Source: Sarocladium kiliense (lineage: Eukaryota; Ascomycota; Sordariomycetes; Hypocreales; Sarocladiaceae). From it: DNA of 64,000 nucleotides. A program made the position numbers and the translations under genes. Shown piece by piece: positions 42,886-53,407 of the stretch. The notes under the pieces are model-generated. The model was given only the letters and a program-made list of their open reading frames with translations, did not search any database and was not told the origin of the DNA. Each line of letters opens with the position of its first letter. Within the stretch, counting starts at the first letter, position 1. The stretch lies in NCBI GenBank assembly GCA_030734395.1, contig JAUZTG010000039.1, forward strand, positions 124,001-188,000, in the 5' to 3' direction.

Positions 42886-43906
42886 TTAAGGCGTGCACTG
42901 GGAGTACCAGTCGTTCTGCTTCTTGCAGGTGCCGCTGGAGCAGCAAGTCGCACCGCTCCAGCCATTACCACCGCACTGTCCCCAGACAGCAGAGCACTGA
43001 GTTTTATGGTCAGCTTCCATTCGATCACTTGCAAGAGGATAGAGTCAACTTACGCTGCCACCACCACCACCACCACCACCACCGCCGCCGCCGCCGCCGC
43101 CGCCTCCGCCGCTACCACCATCACCGCCGCCGCCACCACCACCAGAAGAAGCACCAACAGTGATAGAAGCAGAGCCAGAGCTGAAGTAACCCTCAACAGC
43201 AACAATCTGGTAGTCGTGGCTACCGAGGCGCATGTTGGCCGCACTCCAAGCATTGAAGTGGTTGGCCATGGTGACGGTACCGCCAGTGCGCTTGGTGCGA
43301 CGAACGGACCAGAACTGCTGGAAGGTTGAGGTTCCTTCAATCGAAGGGGCATTGGTGCGAGTAGAGACGAGGATGTCGTAGGTGCCGCCATCGGTGGTGA
43401 CGGAGCCCTTGTTCTGGGCACCGGTTGAGGGGTTGTAGGTACCGAAGTTCTGTTCGCCATTAGTGACTGAGACTGAACATTTCAGCTTTTTAATCTTACC
43501 TCAACGACGTAGTACTCGATGAGAGGATTGCGGGTCCAGCCGTAAATAGCAAGGTAGCTGTTGCCGTTGGGGTTGTAGGTACCAGAGTACTCGATGGTCC
43601 TGCTTTCTGATTAGCGAAAGATCACGAAAGAAGTTATCGTAACAGGTCTTACCTGGCGCTACCGGGGTTCCAACCCTTTCCACCGACGAAGTTGCCACCG
43701 CTCTGCCAGTTGACACTGTAGGAGCCTCCAGCACCGTTGGTGTAGGTCACCTGAGAGCCACCATCGGTCCACCAGGAGTAGTAGTATCCGTTGTGAGTGC
43801 CGGTGCTGCTAGGTGTAGACTGACGCTTTGCGAGCTCAGTGGTAGGAGCAGCAAAGACTCCGGCAACGGCGGCAGCGCCGGCCAGGAGCGAGGTGAAGGT
43901 AACCAT
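42886..43906 (-). CDS. GH11 endo-1,4-beta-xylanase with poly-Gly linker and CBM1
   Basis: Four exons in phase: 43906-43653, 43599-43500, 43449-43054 and 42996-42886; 286 residues. A signal peptide (FTSLLAGAAAVAGVFAAP) and a KR processing site (ELAKRQ) precede the GH11 jelly roll: NGYYYSWWTDGGSQVTY, GWNPGS, SGTYNPNGNSYLAIYGWTRN. The nucleophile is the first Glu in PLIEYYVVE; the acid/base is the Glu in QIVAVEGYFSSGSA. A linker of seven Gly, Asp, two Gly, Ser and eighteen Gly joins a CBM1 (CSAVWGQCGGNGWSGATCC..DWYSQC). The intron 43053-42997 (gtaagt, GCTGACC branch) sits exactly between linker and CBM1. It cleaves xylan outside the cell and is targeted to cellulose by the CBM. Confidence 0.96.
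43057..43110 (-). repeat. Glycine-codon microsatellite coding the xylanase linker
   Basis: In coding sense: GGC GGA, seven GGC, eight GGT and one GGC, i.e. 18 glycine codons in a row just before the final exon junction. The two pure blocks, (GGC)7 and (GGT)8, suggest slippage growth. Confidence 0.9.
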
Positions 43907-45954
43907 GTCTTCCTTAGTGGTCAAGCTAGGCCTGTGTCAAGGAGGCTTGGTAAGAGATGGGTGAGAGAAGGAAGGAGGAAAGAAAGGTTTGGAAAGCTGG
44001 GGATGCGGCTTTGTTTATAAGTCGGCAGACAGAAGCAGATATAGAAAGGCGTACCAACGGTCCAGTCTCGCCAAGATGTCAGGACAGGCCATACTGCTCT
44101 CAAGCCATCGTTTTCCCTCTCCTGCCCTGGCTGCCGGGCCATATTCCACAATCCTTTGCCGGGCTCTGCATCAGGAGCATTACCCCAAGAAGAGTCCGCT
44201 GACCGTGGCTGACAAGGATTACGAGACTAGGATCGCGAGAAACCACCCGGTGCACACCGCTGAGAAGGGCTTGGTCATTGCCACGTTGTATATGTCGAGA
44301 GGTCTAAACCAAGTCTAGACCTCGGGTTCGGGTCCTCACCACCCGCGGTCCGTCCAAAGATAGGCTTAATACGCTTAGAAACAAACATACTAGGGAACCA
44401 ACGATGGGCTCGAGTGACAAGCGGCTATCGAGATTGGAGGGTCAAGGTGCTATAGAGCACAGCCACGGGTATTCAACCGCCCAACAGCGTGTAAGAAATA
44501 CCAGAGCAGCAATATTACCACGACCACCACTCCTGCAATACAACTCACAAAGGTGGATGCAGCGTCCCCCCGTGGGGGAGTCGACGCCCTGTGGAGCCAC
44601 GGAGGCTACTCGCCCGCGTTCGGCAGCCTCCTTTCGGCAGCTATCGGAGGCACGATCTGCACTGCCGGCTACCCAAAAGGGATGCTGTCTAGGCCATGGC
44701 AAGATTCTCGACGTTACTTTGTGCGGAGGAGGCGCCAGGGACGACTCGGGAGTGGTCGAGAGCGCTGTATTGTGGCTGCAGATTGTGCATCAATCCAGGG
44801 GTGTCGGGCAATTTCGAGGGATCGCGGCTAAAGTCAAAACATTCAAGACCATCGACGGGCTGGACTGTTCTGGGTGTTTCCAATGGGGATGCTGCTTAGT
44901 ACGGGAACTATATATTGGGTGGAAGTGAAAGGGGGATTCCAGGTCTGTCCTTGATAGGCAGAGGAGTCTACAGACAGTCAGGATTTCGGCAATCGAGGCG
45001 ACGAACCAGGCCTGGCTATGCGGGGTATGCAGTGGCTCACACGCAATGCCGTAGGTACTTTGGATGAATGCACCAGTGGCTTTAATCATGAGTCGCGTTT
45101 GCTGGGTCTTGTGGTGCCTGAAGCTTTGGAGCTGTCAGGTCGTTGTGACTGCTTGGCATAGTTGACAGCTTCAGTCATGCTCAAGGTCCAAAGACTAAGG
45201 CTGATGCATAAACCCGATCTGTCTCCCTGTCAAGAGATCACCAGCCAAAAGAAGTAGGCAAAACCATGCATGGTTCCTGAACACGGGAATACCAAGGTCG
45301 ATCTCGTGTTGAATTCAAGACTTCACCCTCCAAATCTCGCTCCCGTCTGCCATGATCGGTTGTCAGCCCGGATGAACAGTCTTGCCCATCTGCCAAGATG
45401 ATTTCTCGTACCTACGAGTCCATACCCCCGGTTCCCCAAGCCATTTCAGGCTATATATAAAACGGACCGCTGCGGTGCTACTCAATCAACGGGAGGCGAT
45501 GGACCGGCAGGCGTGATGGGTCATCCGAGGACTCCTCATCCCCAGTCACGAGCTGCCGCCGTGTTAACGAAAATATATTGATCTATAGAACGCAAACGAG
45601 GAAGATTCTGATGCAGAAACTGGCGACCACCATCATGTAACCTTGGACCGGAATCTGAGAAACCTGTAAATGAGGGCACCAGTGAGCTGGAAAAGGAGAC
45701 GCCATGGTGTCTCAACTGGTCCGCATCCTGATTATCCGGCTCAAGCCGAGCTGCCTGACATGCCCAGCCGGATCCTGGCAATCGACAAGCGTGACATCGG
45801 CGCGAAGGCTTTGCCTCTCCAGGCAGTGATCGACTATGGAAGGAGATGGGCTCATAGTATAGCGAGAGACTCACGGGTGGAAGCTCCCCGATATCCTTGA
45901 TAGCGAACGCTAAAGCCATAACTCTACAGGACATGCTTATGTTTCTTTTCTCGG
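43907..45954. other. Xylanase upstream region and unassigned DNA
   Basis: The first several hundred bases are the xylanase promoter. Frames at 44404-44928 plus and 45934-45536 minus are not convincing. The latter begins with a coding-like MALAFAIKDIGELPP phrase before a GTGAGT, so a decayed gene is possible, but nothing can be assigned. Confidence 0.4.
44015..44022 (-). promoter_or_regulatory. TATA-like element of the xylanase promoter
   Basis: CTTATAAA on the minus strand, about 110 bases before the xylanase ATG. Position and sequence fit a TATA box; no further evidence. Confidence 0.45.
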
Positions 45955-47246
45955 CTAATCCATACTCAAATCGAACAACACCCTAAACGGCGTTAGAGTC
46001 AACGTATGATCTGAAGAACCGGGTTCTGTCAACCCTGTCGCAAGCCTACACCCGAAGTTGCTCGGAGTCACCCCTGGGATAGCTTACCATGAAGAGCGCC
46101 AGTACCTCTCCCCTCCGAGACTTTCGCAGAGGGTGCGGCTGGCTGTATTCTCAGGATGGACATCGGCAGATGCCCATCCGTCGCTACCAAAATCTGAGAC
46201 TCTCTCACGGAAGAGCTTCGCGACTAGGGACTTCGCCAGACCTTTCTTCCGGTGGGATTCCTATATGAAGTTAAACTGAGGCTTGACGCGGTCGAGATCA
46301 AGAACAAGATCACGATCGAGTGATCGACTGTGCAGGAAATAGTGATCAGAGAAGAAGGCGACTAGAACGTACTTTGCAGTGGAGATATACCAACGATCCA
46401 TCAGGGGCTGCATTTGATCAGCCGTAGGCAGAAAGCCACATGAAGTGTGACTTACCTAGGAAGCCCCAGCAGATGGGAGCGCCATCCTCCGACTTGATGA
46501 AAAGGCTTGGAGCATGAGCCAAGGTCTCTCTGTCCGACATCGTCAGTGCCATGCAGCTAGAGTGAGTCGCGTGATCCTTACAGTGGCAGGGGAACCGTGG
46601 CATGGGAGATGGCAACCTGACAATCGTCCTCGCTTGCGTTGTCCCAGACAAGTCCTGCTGGTAACTCTGTCTGCTCCGGCAAATCTTCAACCCGGAAGAG
46701 CCATTTGTCATAGGTCCCTACGTTCTCAGGCTTGTACCGTTTGTATCCCTGGAGTAATCCCATGACTCTTGGGCTATGCGCGCTGCCCAGTAAAACAGAC
46801 TGCCCAAAGGCACTCTCACCTGGATACTCTTGACGCAGTTGCTTGAGCTCTCCAACCATGTTTCGCATTTGGAAGCGATAGAGGTCGACCTGGCCTTGGA
46901 CCTCATCATCCGGTACATCTTCGAAAGTTGAGTATATCCATAGCTGGGTGTCCGGTCTCGCCCCGAACTCGACAAAAGCTATCGTCAATGGTATGTCTAG
47001 CGACTCCAGATGGGGGTCCGTATCGTCTCTATTGCGATTGTACTGATGGATCTTCGGGTGATCGGCAACTTTTGATGTCTTCCCTGCGATGAGAACAATA
47101 CGATAGTATTTCGAGTCATCTTCCTGTTTCAACCCAGATTGAAGTCTCCGTAATAGAGGGAGCGAAGAAGGCAGGCGGCTCTCCAGGAGCTGCATGATCG
47201 TGCCCGGCAAGGGAAGATTGGTGTAGACATTGACTTGGTCTACCAT
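45955..47246 (-). CDS. GNAT-fold N-acetyltransferase (FR47-like)
   Basis: Five exons in phase: 47246-46582, 46529-46456, 46407-46373, 46260-46088 and 45982-45955; 324 residues. Exon 3 is 35 nt and exon 5 is 28 nt. The first exon resembles the N-terminal half of fungal GNAT-like proteins. The joined small exons read DGAPICWGFLG, APDGSLVYLHC and then HRKKGLAKSLVAKLF, the acetyl-CoA pyrophosphate-binding motif (Q/RxxGxG/A type), followed by DVHPENTASRTLCESLGG, the typical last strand-helix of the fold. The final intron (46087-45983, with a GACTCTAAC branch) adds WVLFDLSMD; without it the protein would stop at 46084 after ..RSSW. Acceptor substrate unknown. The annotation rests on motif order and exact phase. 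Confidence 0.8.
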
Positions 47247-47711
47247 TTTGACGTCTATTCTTTGATGACAGCTGATATTTGTCCGAGGTTATGTCACGCA
47301 GATGAATACGGATGGACATCCCAACGACTGTGCCAGTCAGACGAGGGGAAGCTGGCGAGCGGCTACCGGCATATCGAGGGATATCACTGCCTACGTCGAT
47401 CGATGCCTGACTCACTTCTCCGCGTCGCTGCCTATGCGGGAGTTTCGTCCGATACACGCGGGATGATTGTCGACTTGTCATGCACATAATCCTAGAACGG
47501 AACTTGGCGGACGAGATCACGATCCCCATTAATATATACTTTCTACTGTATGCACAATTCAAGATCTATGGCCTGTCAAACGTCGCTCAGTTCCTCATCA
47601 TATACACCCAGGAAATAAAAAGAATGATATCTTCCAGCAACGCCGGCTCAACCCAAAAGAAGCGCAATGCTCGTACAAGAGAACAAACAAAACTCATCAA
47701 CCTTCAGCTTT
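47247..47711. other. Short intergenic region
   Basis: Promoter of the GNAT gene and 3' flank of the PAN-like gene. Small frames here have no recognisable product. Confidence 0.5.
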
Positions 47712-48753
47712 TTATTGCAAGATCGCAAAGTCCCACCCAGGCCTCGCAACATGCGACTTGCCCAGCCGTGACTTGAGCCAGCATCTATGCTCATCTCCTT
47801 CGTCGCCTTGGATGATGCCCCAGCCGCAGCCAGTACATCCGGGGTAGCCTGCACAGTTGACGATACAGTCTTCCATATTCTTGGTAATGACCACGCCGAT
47901 GTCCTTTGCGCGAGCGTCGCCTCCAAACTCGCCGCTGTAATCGATGCCACAGATTCGGAGGAATGACTTGTCAGATCCAGGAACGGAGTAGATGGTGTTG
48001 TTGGCTGCAGGACATGAAGCACGAGATGTTGTGGTTGTTCGTGCAGGCTCGGTGGATGTCGTTTCTGAAGAGCTCGTCGCAGTCGTAGCGTCGCTTTTGG
48101 TATCACTGAATTGCATTAGTGCCGTGTTTGTACATCAATCCTCTCAGCGTTGAGACTAACCTGTTGCTTGATTCGGCTCTATCGTCGTCCGATGAAGAAC
48201 TGCCACCCGATGCACCGACTCCAACCCCAACACCAACAGCCACGGCGATCGCGACCAGGATTGCAGCCAGAATGATCCACAGCGTCCTCTTCCTCAGGCC
48301 GCATCTCCTGCTGGATTCATGTGGCAGCGGTGCTGGTGGAGCAACATGGTCGTATCGGTAGTCGTATGACGTCTCAGCAGTTCCTCGAGTGAATGCCTTC
48401 TCCTCAGGCGGTGGCGGCGTTGGATCGCGAAAGAATGTGTACTTGTCTGCGTCGAGAGACTTCTTGTCTGCCCAGGAGACCTCAGCTCGCGGCTTGCGCC
48501 CGAAACTCAGTCGCTTGCTCTTCTTGCTCGTGCTCGTGGTATTGTTGTGGCTCGTCCGTGACGATTGCGTTTGTGACCCTTCGCTTCCATCACCTCCCGC
48601 GTATGTTGGCCCTCCATCGCCGGTTGAAAGAATGTCGCTCGAGCCAATCGCACTGGGCACGTATGGTCGTTGTGATCCCGTTCGCCCTCTTTCATGTCCC
48701 CTCTGTCCGTATGCGCCACCGCCATCGCTACCACTGTGACCACCTCCCTCCAT
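47712..48753 (-). CDS. Type II membrane protein with PAN/Apple-like outer domain
   Basis: Two exons, 48753-48161 and 48105-47712, in phase; 328 residues. ATG 48753 (MEGGGHSGSDGGG) was chosen because the upstream extension looks like leader sequence. The first 170 residues are polar and Gly/Ser/Pro-rich. Basic RRCGLRKR then precedes a single membrane span (LWIILAAILVAIAVAVGVGV), indicating cytoplasm inside and C-terminus outside. After a Ser/Thr-rich stalk the C-terminal 100 residues carry seven cysteines with the plan ASCP..FLRICGIDY..NMEDCIVNCAGYPGCTGCGWG..HRCWLK. The MEDCIVNCAGYPGC core is characteristic of PAN/Apple-like modules, which bind carbohydrate or protein. This plan is common in uncharacterised fungal surface proteins. 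A role in sensing or wall contact is inference. Confidence 0.75.
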
Positions 48754-50232
48754 TACTTCCCCTTTTACGCCGTTCAAAGAGCTCTCGTCGCCTGTGCCGA
48801 ATTGAAAGACAAAAAGCTGCGTCGCTGGCGCCGCAGCGCTATGCCTGAAGCGACTTTTGTTCGAGATCGCAACGGCGACGTGGCTTGACTTAGTCGAATG
48901 AATCTGTTCCCGAACAAAGAAAAACAAACGAAAGAAACCAAAGGAGGAGGAAAGCGACGATCACGATTCAGGAGGGTCCGGCTTCTCTCCCCAGGGGGAA
49001 GATTGGCACCAGCGCCCGGGCTGCAGCTCCGGTAATCACTCAATTTCCCTCGCGCTGGGCCACCGCAACTACCTGCATCTCGCAGCCAGATCTGGAAGCC
49101 CATGCTACCATCACGTGGGAAAATCCCTGCTAGAGGACTATCGACAGGGGCAGCGTCTTATGGCCCAGGCTAATAGCGGCCCTCTTGGCGAGGTGCGTGT
49201 GGGTTCGAAGCTTTTTTTCACGAACATGTGGACAGTGGTTTCTCTGCTTCGACGGAAGGGAATCGTTCAAGACTTCCATGTACTGTATCTAATTTTCAGC
49301 GAGGCCAATGCTGCGATGGGTCCATAGTGGTTTCGACTTTGTCGTTCGTCGGCTCTTCCCGTGAAACAACGAGTCGACGATTATGTCTTTGAACACACAT
49401 GGGCTTGACGGTTCTCGTCTTAGCATGCATCACTAGTTTCAGCTCGAGCCAGGGCCGTGCTTGCCCGCGTCCAGTGGTTGAGCAGACCTTGGCAATGGAC
49501 GATTAGAGCGGATCATCCATTATCTCGTGTCTTTCCCAGTGGTTACTGGCAAAGGGCTGCAGTTACTGTTAGCCTAGCCGGAACATAATGCTGTCATTCG
49601 CAACCAGATGATCTACAATAAGTGTGGGTGTGATCACGGTAAAGTTGCATGCAAGCCTGACACATAAAGGGTAGGCAGATTCAGCCCTTGGAGCCCAGAG
49701 CGACAAGGCATACCATCCCTTGCAAACTAACAACTGCCAATTGACCTTTGTTATTACCTTGCACACCCGCTGATCTGCGTGCCCCTAACGTCAATGGTAA
49801 GATGCCATACCAGAGCAACCGAATTCGCCTCTGCTAGGGACTGCTACCGTTGGAGGTTGCCCATCAAATCTGTAAGGACGGCAGTCTTGGGTTCTCATGC
49901 AACCGTTGGTTTTACCCCTGGAACGCCAGTCCGCTTCTTTGAAGCCTCGCAGCAGTGCCGGGAACGAGTGGTGCACCCATGTCATGGGCATTGTCTTCAA
50001 AGACCCTTCCGAAGACACCCAGACATTGCCTTCAGAGCCTGGGATCAAAGAATAGGCTCCCTGACGAGTCTAAGTATAGCACAACTGAGGTCAGCTGCAA
50101 CTGTACTTAATGATCTGCCATAGACGTGCCTTGTGATTGTCGATAAAAGTAAATGTATCTTTGCCTCTGCCCCTTTCGCATGGCAGCCGCTTCACTTACT
50201 TCAACGAATCGCAATCTTGCCTCAGCAACAGA
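48754..50232. other. Intergenic stretch of 1.5 kb, no gene seen
   Basis: Contains the promoter and leader of the PAN-like gene. Frames such as 49115-49327 and 49779-50123 lack domain features or splice support. Confidence 0.45.
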
Positions 50233-51051
50233 ATGTCAACTTGGGCTGGATTTTGGGCCACTCATGGTCTGACCAGCATTGGTCTACGGTACCCATCTCT
50301 CAGTCATGTCTACGATCAGGCCTTTTTCTCTCCAGGGAGTACCTGTCAAATGGTCATATACCCGTTTCTGCTCCTTCTCTACAACATGACCCCCCTTTGC
50401 TGGTGTTTGCCGCAGCTGTGGACCTTCATATGGTCCATTGTCTGGGGGCTAATGCCACTCGAAGGTTATCATCGACCGGCCTGGCTGATGGCACCGTCGC
50501 CTGATTCCATGGCGTCGCTCTTCATCGGGCGCCAATTGCAACAGATAGCCATGGAACAGGACCCTATCCGACGCTTCATCGCAGTCTGGCGGCATGCCAT
50601 ATCTCTCTACCTGATAGCCTTGGTTGCCATCAGTCTCTGTCATGCCTTCCTCGTCGAACTAACATACGCTCTCGCCAAGCTTGGTCTTTTCTTTCCGAAA
50701 ATGGGCTTCGAGATACTCAGGTCATTCTCCGGGTTCTTCGACCCCTTCATCAAACTTCTGCAACTAGCCGAGGGCGGACTCAGGCGTCTCAAGGCCGGAA
50801 TACTTTACATCACAAGGGGCATCCAATGGGTGGCTGGCTATTTTGCCATTTTCTCATTCCTCATGGCAGACGATATCATGCGGGCACTACAGGACACGGA
50901 GGAATACCGCTTGAAGAAGGGCCTGCCGACAGTGATCCTTGGACGACATCTACCTGGGATACCACTGGGTATGTTCCTGGCTTGCATCAGCATTCTCATC
51001 CCGACCTTCGGAAGCCTCATTTGGGTAGCATTCAGGAGGCGACATGAATGA
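50233..51051 (+). CDS. Orphan multi-pass membrane protein, 272 aa
   Basis: Single exon from ATG 50233 (MSTWAGFWATHGLTS); the open frame extends upstream but without another ATG. Hydrophobic stretches: MVIYPFLLLLYNMTPLCWC, LWTFIWSIVWGLMPL, AISLYLIALVAISLCHAFLV, VAGYFAIFSFLM and PLGMFLACISILIPTFGSL; about five or six membrane spans. It ends in RRRHE. No family recognised. The segment GYFAIFSFLMADDIMRALQD, followed by TEEYRL, resembles a segment of the protein encoded 800 bases downstream, suggesting tandem duplication. Confidence 0.6.
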   Translation: MSTWAGFWATHGLTSIGLRYPSLSHVYDQAFFSPGSTCQMVIYPFLLLLYNMTPLCWCLPQLWTFIWSIVWGLMPLEGYHRPAWLMAPSPDSMASLFIGRQLQQIAMEQDPIRRFIAVWRHAISLYLIALVAISLCHAFLVELTYALAKLGLFFPKMGFEILRSFSGFFDPFIKLLQLAEGGLRRLKAGILYITRGIQWVAGYFAIFSFLMADDIMRALQDTEEYRLKKGLPTVILGRHLPGIPLGMFLACISILIPTFGSLIWVAFRRRHE

Positions 51052-51854
51052 CAGTCGTAACGAGCAATTCCATTATTGCATAACAAGATCTGAGTCTGAC
51101 TAAGGTAATGTGTCATGACAAGAAAGAATCACAGAGACCATGAGCGATTGGCAGGAAAATTCATTTTCATCTCAACTCACAAGGAACCATCACTTGCGGA
51201 TAACGACGGATGGGGGACTTTTGAGTCCTGGTGGAGTATGGAATACAGGTCATCAGAAAGGAACTCAAGAAATGTGCACCAAAGTTAGAGTCTTTAGCTA
51301 TAGCGGGAAGGAGTTTGTTTATAATAAATGAAAAGTTGTCGGATTCACGAAGTACGCTATATTCGCAACATTGCTCTCCGGCCCGTTGAGTTGCCCCTTG
51401 TCGGCCTAATGCCTTATTTCTACGGCTCATGAAATGTTGTCGGATCGTAAGTAGTCTCGAGTCCATCTTTCAACCCTGTCAGACTTATAGGGAGGCATAA
51501 TTGGAGCTCAGTCTCATCGCGGACCTAACTATCTGGGTCAAGTTCAGAACATCTGCATGCACATTCGGCGCCCTTTGTGCCATTTTACCTTTGCCTGTCC
51601 TTATTTTGGGGTTGATCCTGGAATCTTTGTGTTGCAACGCACGGTTGCAAGGCTGTGCCAGAGCCACTTGTATCGACTTTGTTCAGAACTCACAAAGCGA
51701 TTTGTGACGGCGAAGCTCGGAGCACTGTTCAACACCGCACCTAAAAGACTTGTGAGCCAGAAGATTCGGGATGGAGTTGATATATAAGAGAGACTGATGT
51801 CCACTATATTGGAAAGGGACTACATCAAAACAAATCAGGACTTCGCGCGTCACA
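51052..51854. other. Spacer between the two orphan membrane genes
   Basis: No gene seen. It ends with the short promoter of the next gene. Confidence 0.5.
51781..51788 (+). promoter_or_regulatory. TATA box candidate
   Basis: TATATAAG lies 67 bases before the ATG at 51855, the expected spacing for a fungal TATA box with a short leader. Confidence 0.5.
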
Positions 51855-53327
51855 ATGGAATTCACAAAATTTGCCTCAAAACTCGCAAAGTCCATCGTTC
51901 CTCCACCTGGGACTACGATAACCAACGCCTTGTACGCCACTCAGAATGCGACGACCGGCTTCAGCCTTCAGGTCCCACCCATCACCTTCCAAGATGCTCT
52001 ATATTACGCTCAATCAGCGTACGCTTTCGTTGTTCAGTCTTCTCTGGTAATCGCCTATGCTTTCGAGCCATTCGTGGGGCACGCTTACCACGACTGGTTC
52101 TTCGCTATGGACAGTCCCTTGCAAAGACTCTTCAACAGCATACCGTATAAGCTATTCCGAGCCTCGCTTCGATCTGCATTTTCATTCCTTTACCCCGCTG
52201 TTAAGGAATGGTTTCTGGGGTTCCAATGTGTGAAAAGTCGACTGTCAGCACTTTCATCGATCTCTGAAGCCGGCTTCATTCCCAGATCTCTTCCTTATGT
52301 AAGAGCTGGAGCGACTTATTCTTGGATTGCTGTGTCGACTCCAGCAGCTGCAGCCATCTGGGCCGTCAAGTACTACTTTGAACACGTCAAAGACCCTGAT
52401 TACAGGTTTCTCTTCATCGCATTTATAGCACTTTGCGCCTACGGAATCGTCGTCTTGGGCATCTGGCACTCGCTTGCCTTATTCACCATTCGCGCAAGTA
52501 TCGCTCTTCTCCGAATCAGCCTGAAACTGGCAAACAAGGTCTTGAAAGGCTTTCAGATGGTGATCTGTCTGATGGAGAGGAACATGCGCCACGTTGAAGG
52601 CGTCGTGATTTCTTTAGTGAACTTCGCACATTGGGGCCTGCGAATCATGTCGCTAGTGGTTCTCTTCTCTGTCGATAAGCTCATGGAAGCATTTCACGAA
52701 ACTCGCAAGCTGCAGTTGACAGGGACAGCAGCGCCTGCATCAGACCTCTACAATCCTCAGCTGTCCTACATTGTTCGCAAGCTGGCGGTGTGGCTGTATG
52801 TGGTCTACCTTGCTTGGACTTCCTGGAAGCCAGTTATCGCGTGGCTATACAGCTTCAAGCTCGTCTTCTGCGCCTGCTGGATTATTCGGTTCAATGTTCT
52901 CGCTGTCTGGGAGATCATACACTTGGTCATTAGCCTCTCTTTACGTGTCTTGTTCGGCATCTTGAGTGGCCTCGTGATCGGTATTACCAGCTGGCTCTAC
53001 CGATTCCGTATCACATGCTGGGTGATGGCACCTTTCGTTGGTAGCTGGAGCCTTGCTACAATGCTTATAGGTGGAATCAAATCTCGTCTAAGCCTCAGAC
53101 GTAAACCATCGTCTGCTCGGGTTCAAATCGCACAGCTTGCACCGACAGAAGGCTCAGAGGACGTTGGGCAGGCCTTGAATACAAAAGTTAGGCCAACGAC
53201 AGTTCTGCCGGGACAATATCCCGTATCAAATACAGAGGTGAAAGAGGAGGCAGACTTGCCTCGGGGTCCTAGGCGTAGCCCGCGGCTTCAAGCTAAGAGG
53301 CTGAGGGGCAACTTGCCTCAGAGATAG
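51855..53327 (+). CDS. Orphan multi-pass membrane protein, 490 aa
   Basis: Single exon, ATG 51855 (MEFTKFASKLAKSIVPPPG). At least seven hydrophobic segments, including YAFVVQSSLVIAYAFEPF, AAAAIWAVKYYF, FLFIAFIALCAYGIVVLGIW, LRIMSLVVLFSVDKL, LAVWLYVVYLAWTSW and LVISLSLRVLFGILSGLVIG. The last 75 residues are soluble and charged, ending with RGPRRSPRLQAKRL. The segment FSVDKLMEAFHETRKLQL parallels MADDIMRALQDTEEYRL in the upstream neighbour, at a similar distance from a DPxxRF motif in both. No family recognised. Probably lineage-restricted. Confidence 0.65.
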   Translation: MEFTKFASKLAKSIVPPPGTTITNALYATQNATTGFSLQVPPITFQDALYYAQSAYAFVVQSSLVIAYAFEPFVGHAYHDWFFAMDSPLQRLFNSIPYKLFRASLRSAFSFLYPAVKEWFLGFQCVKSRLSALSSISEAGFIPRSLPYVRAGATYSWIAVSTPAAAAIWAVKYYFEHVKDPDYRFLFIAFIALCAYGIVVLGIWHSLALFTIRASIALLRISLKLANKVLKGFQMVICLMERNMRHVEGVVISLVNFAHWGLRIMSLVVLFSVDKLMEAFHETRKLQLTGTAAPASDLYNPQLSYIVRKLAVWLYVVYLAWTSWKPVIAWLYSFKLVFCACWIIRFNVLAVWEIIHLVISLSLRVLFGILSGLVIGITSWLYRFRITCWVMAPFVGSWSLATMLIGGIKSRLSLRRKPSSARVQIAQLAPTEGSEDVGQALNTKVRPTTVLPGQYPVSNTEVKEEADLPRGPRRSPRLQAKRLRGNLPQR

Positions 53328-53407
53328 ATTTACAGAACATAATACAGTAGAAGAAGTTTCTTAATTGCGAGAAATTCTGGGCAAACCTTACCTCTATATG
53401 CTCGCAG

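Noticed and set aside
44300..44360. GGGTTCGGGTCC resembling a tRNA T-loop
   Set aside because: The 5-bp T stem does not close and no D arm or acceptor stem fits upstream.
44404..44928. Open frame of 174 residues
   Set aside because: No hydrophobic, repeat or domain structure, and the opposite strand is equally open; looks like chance.
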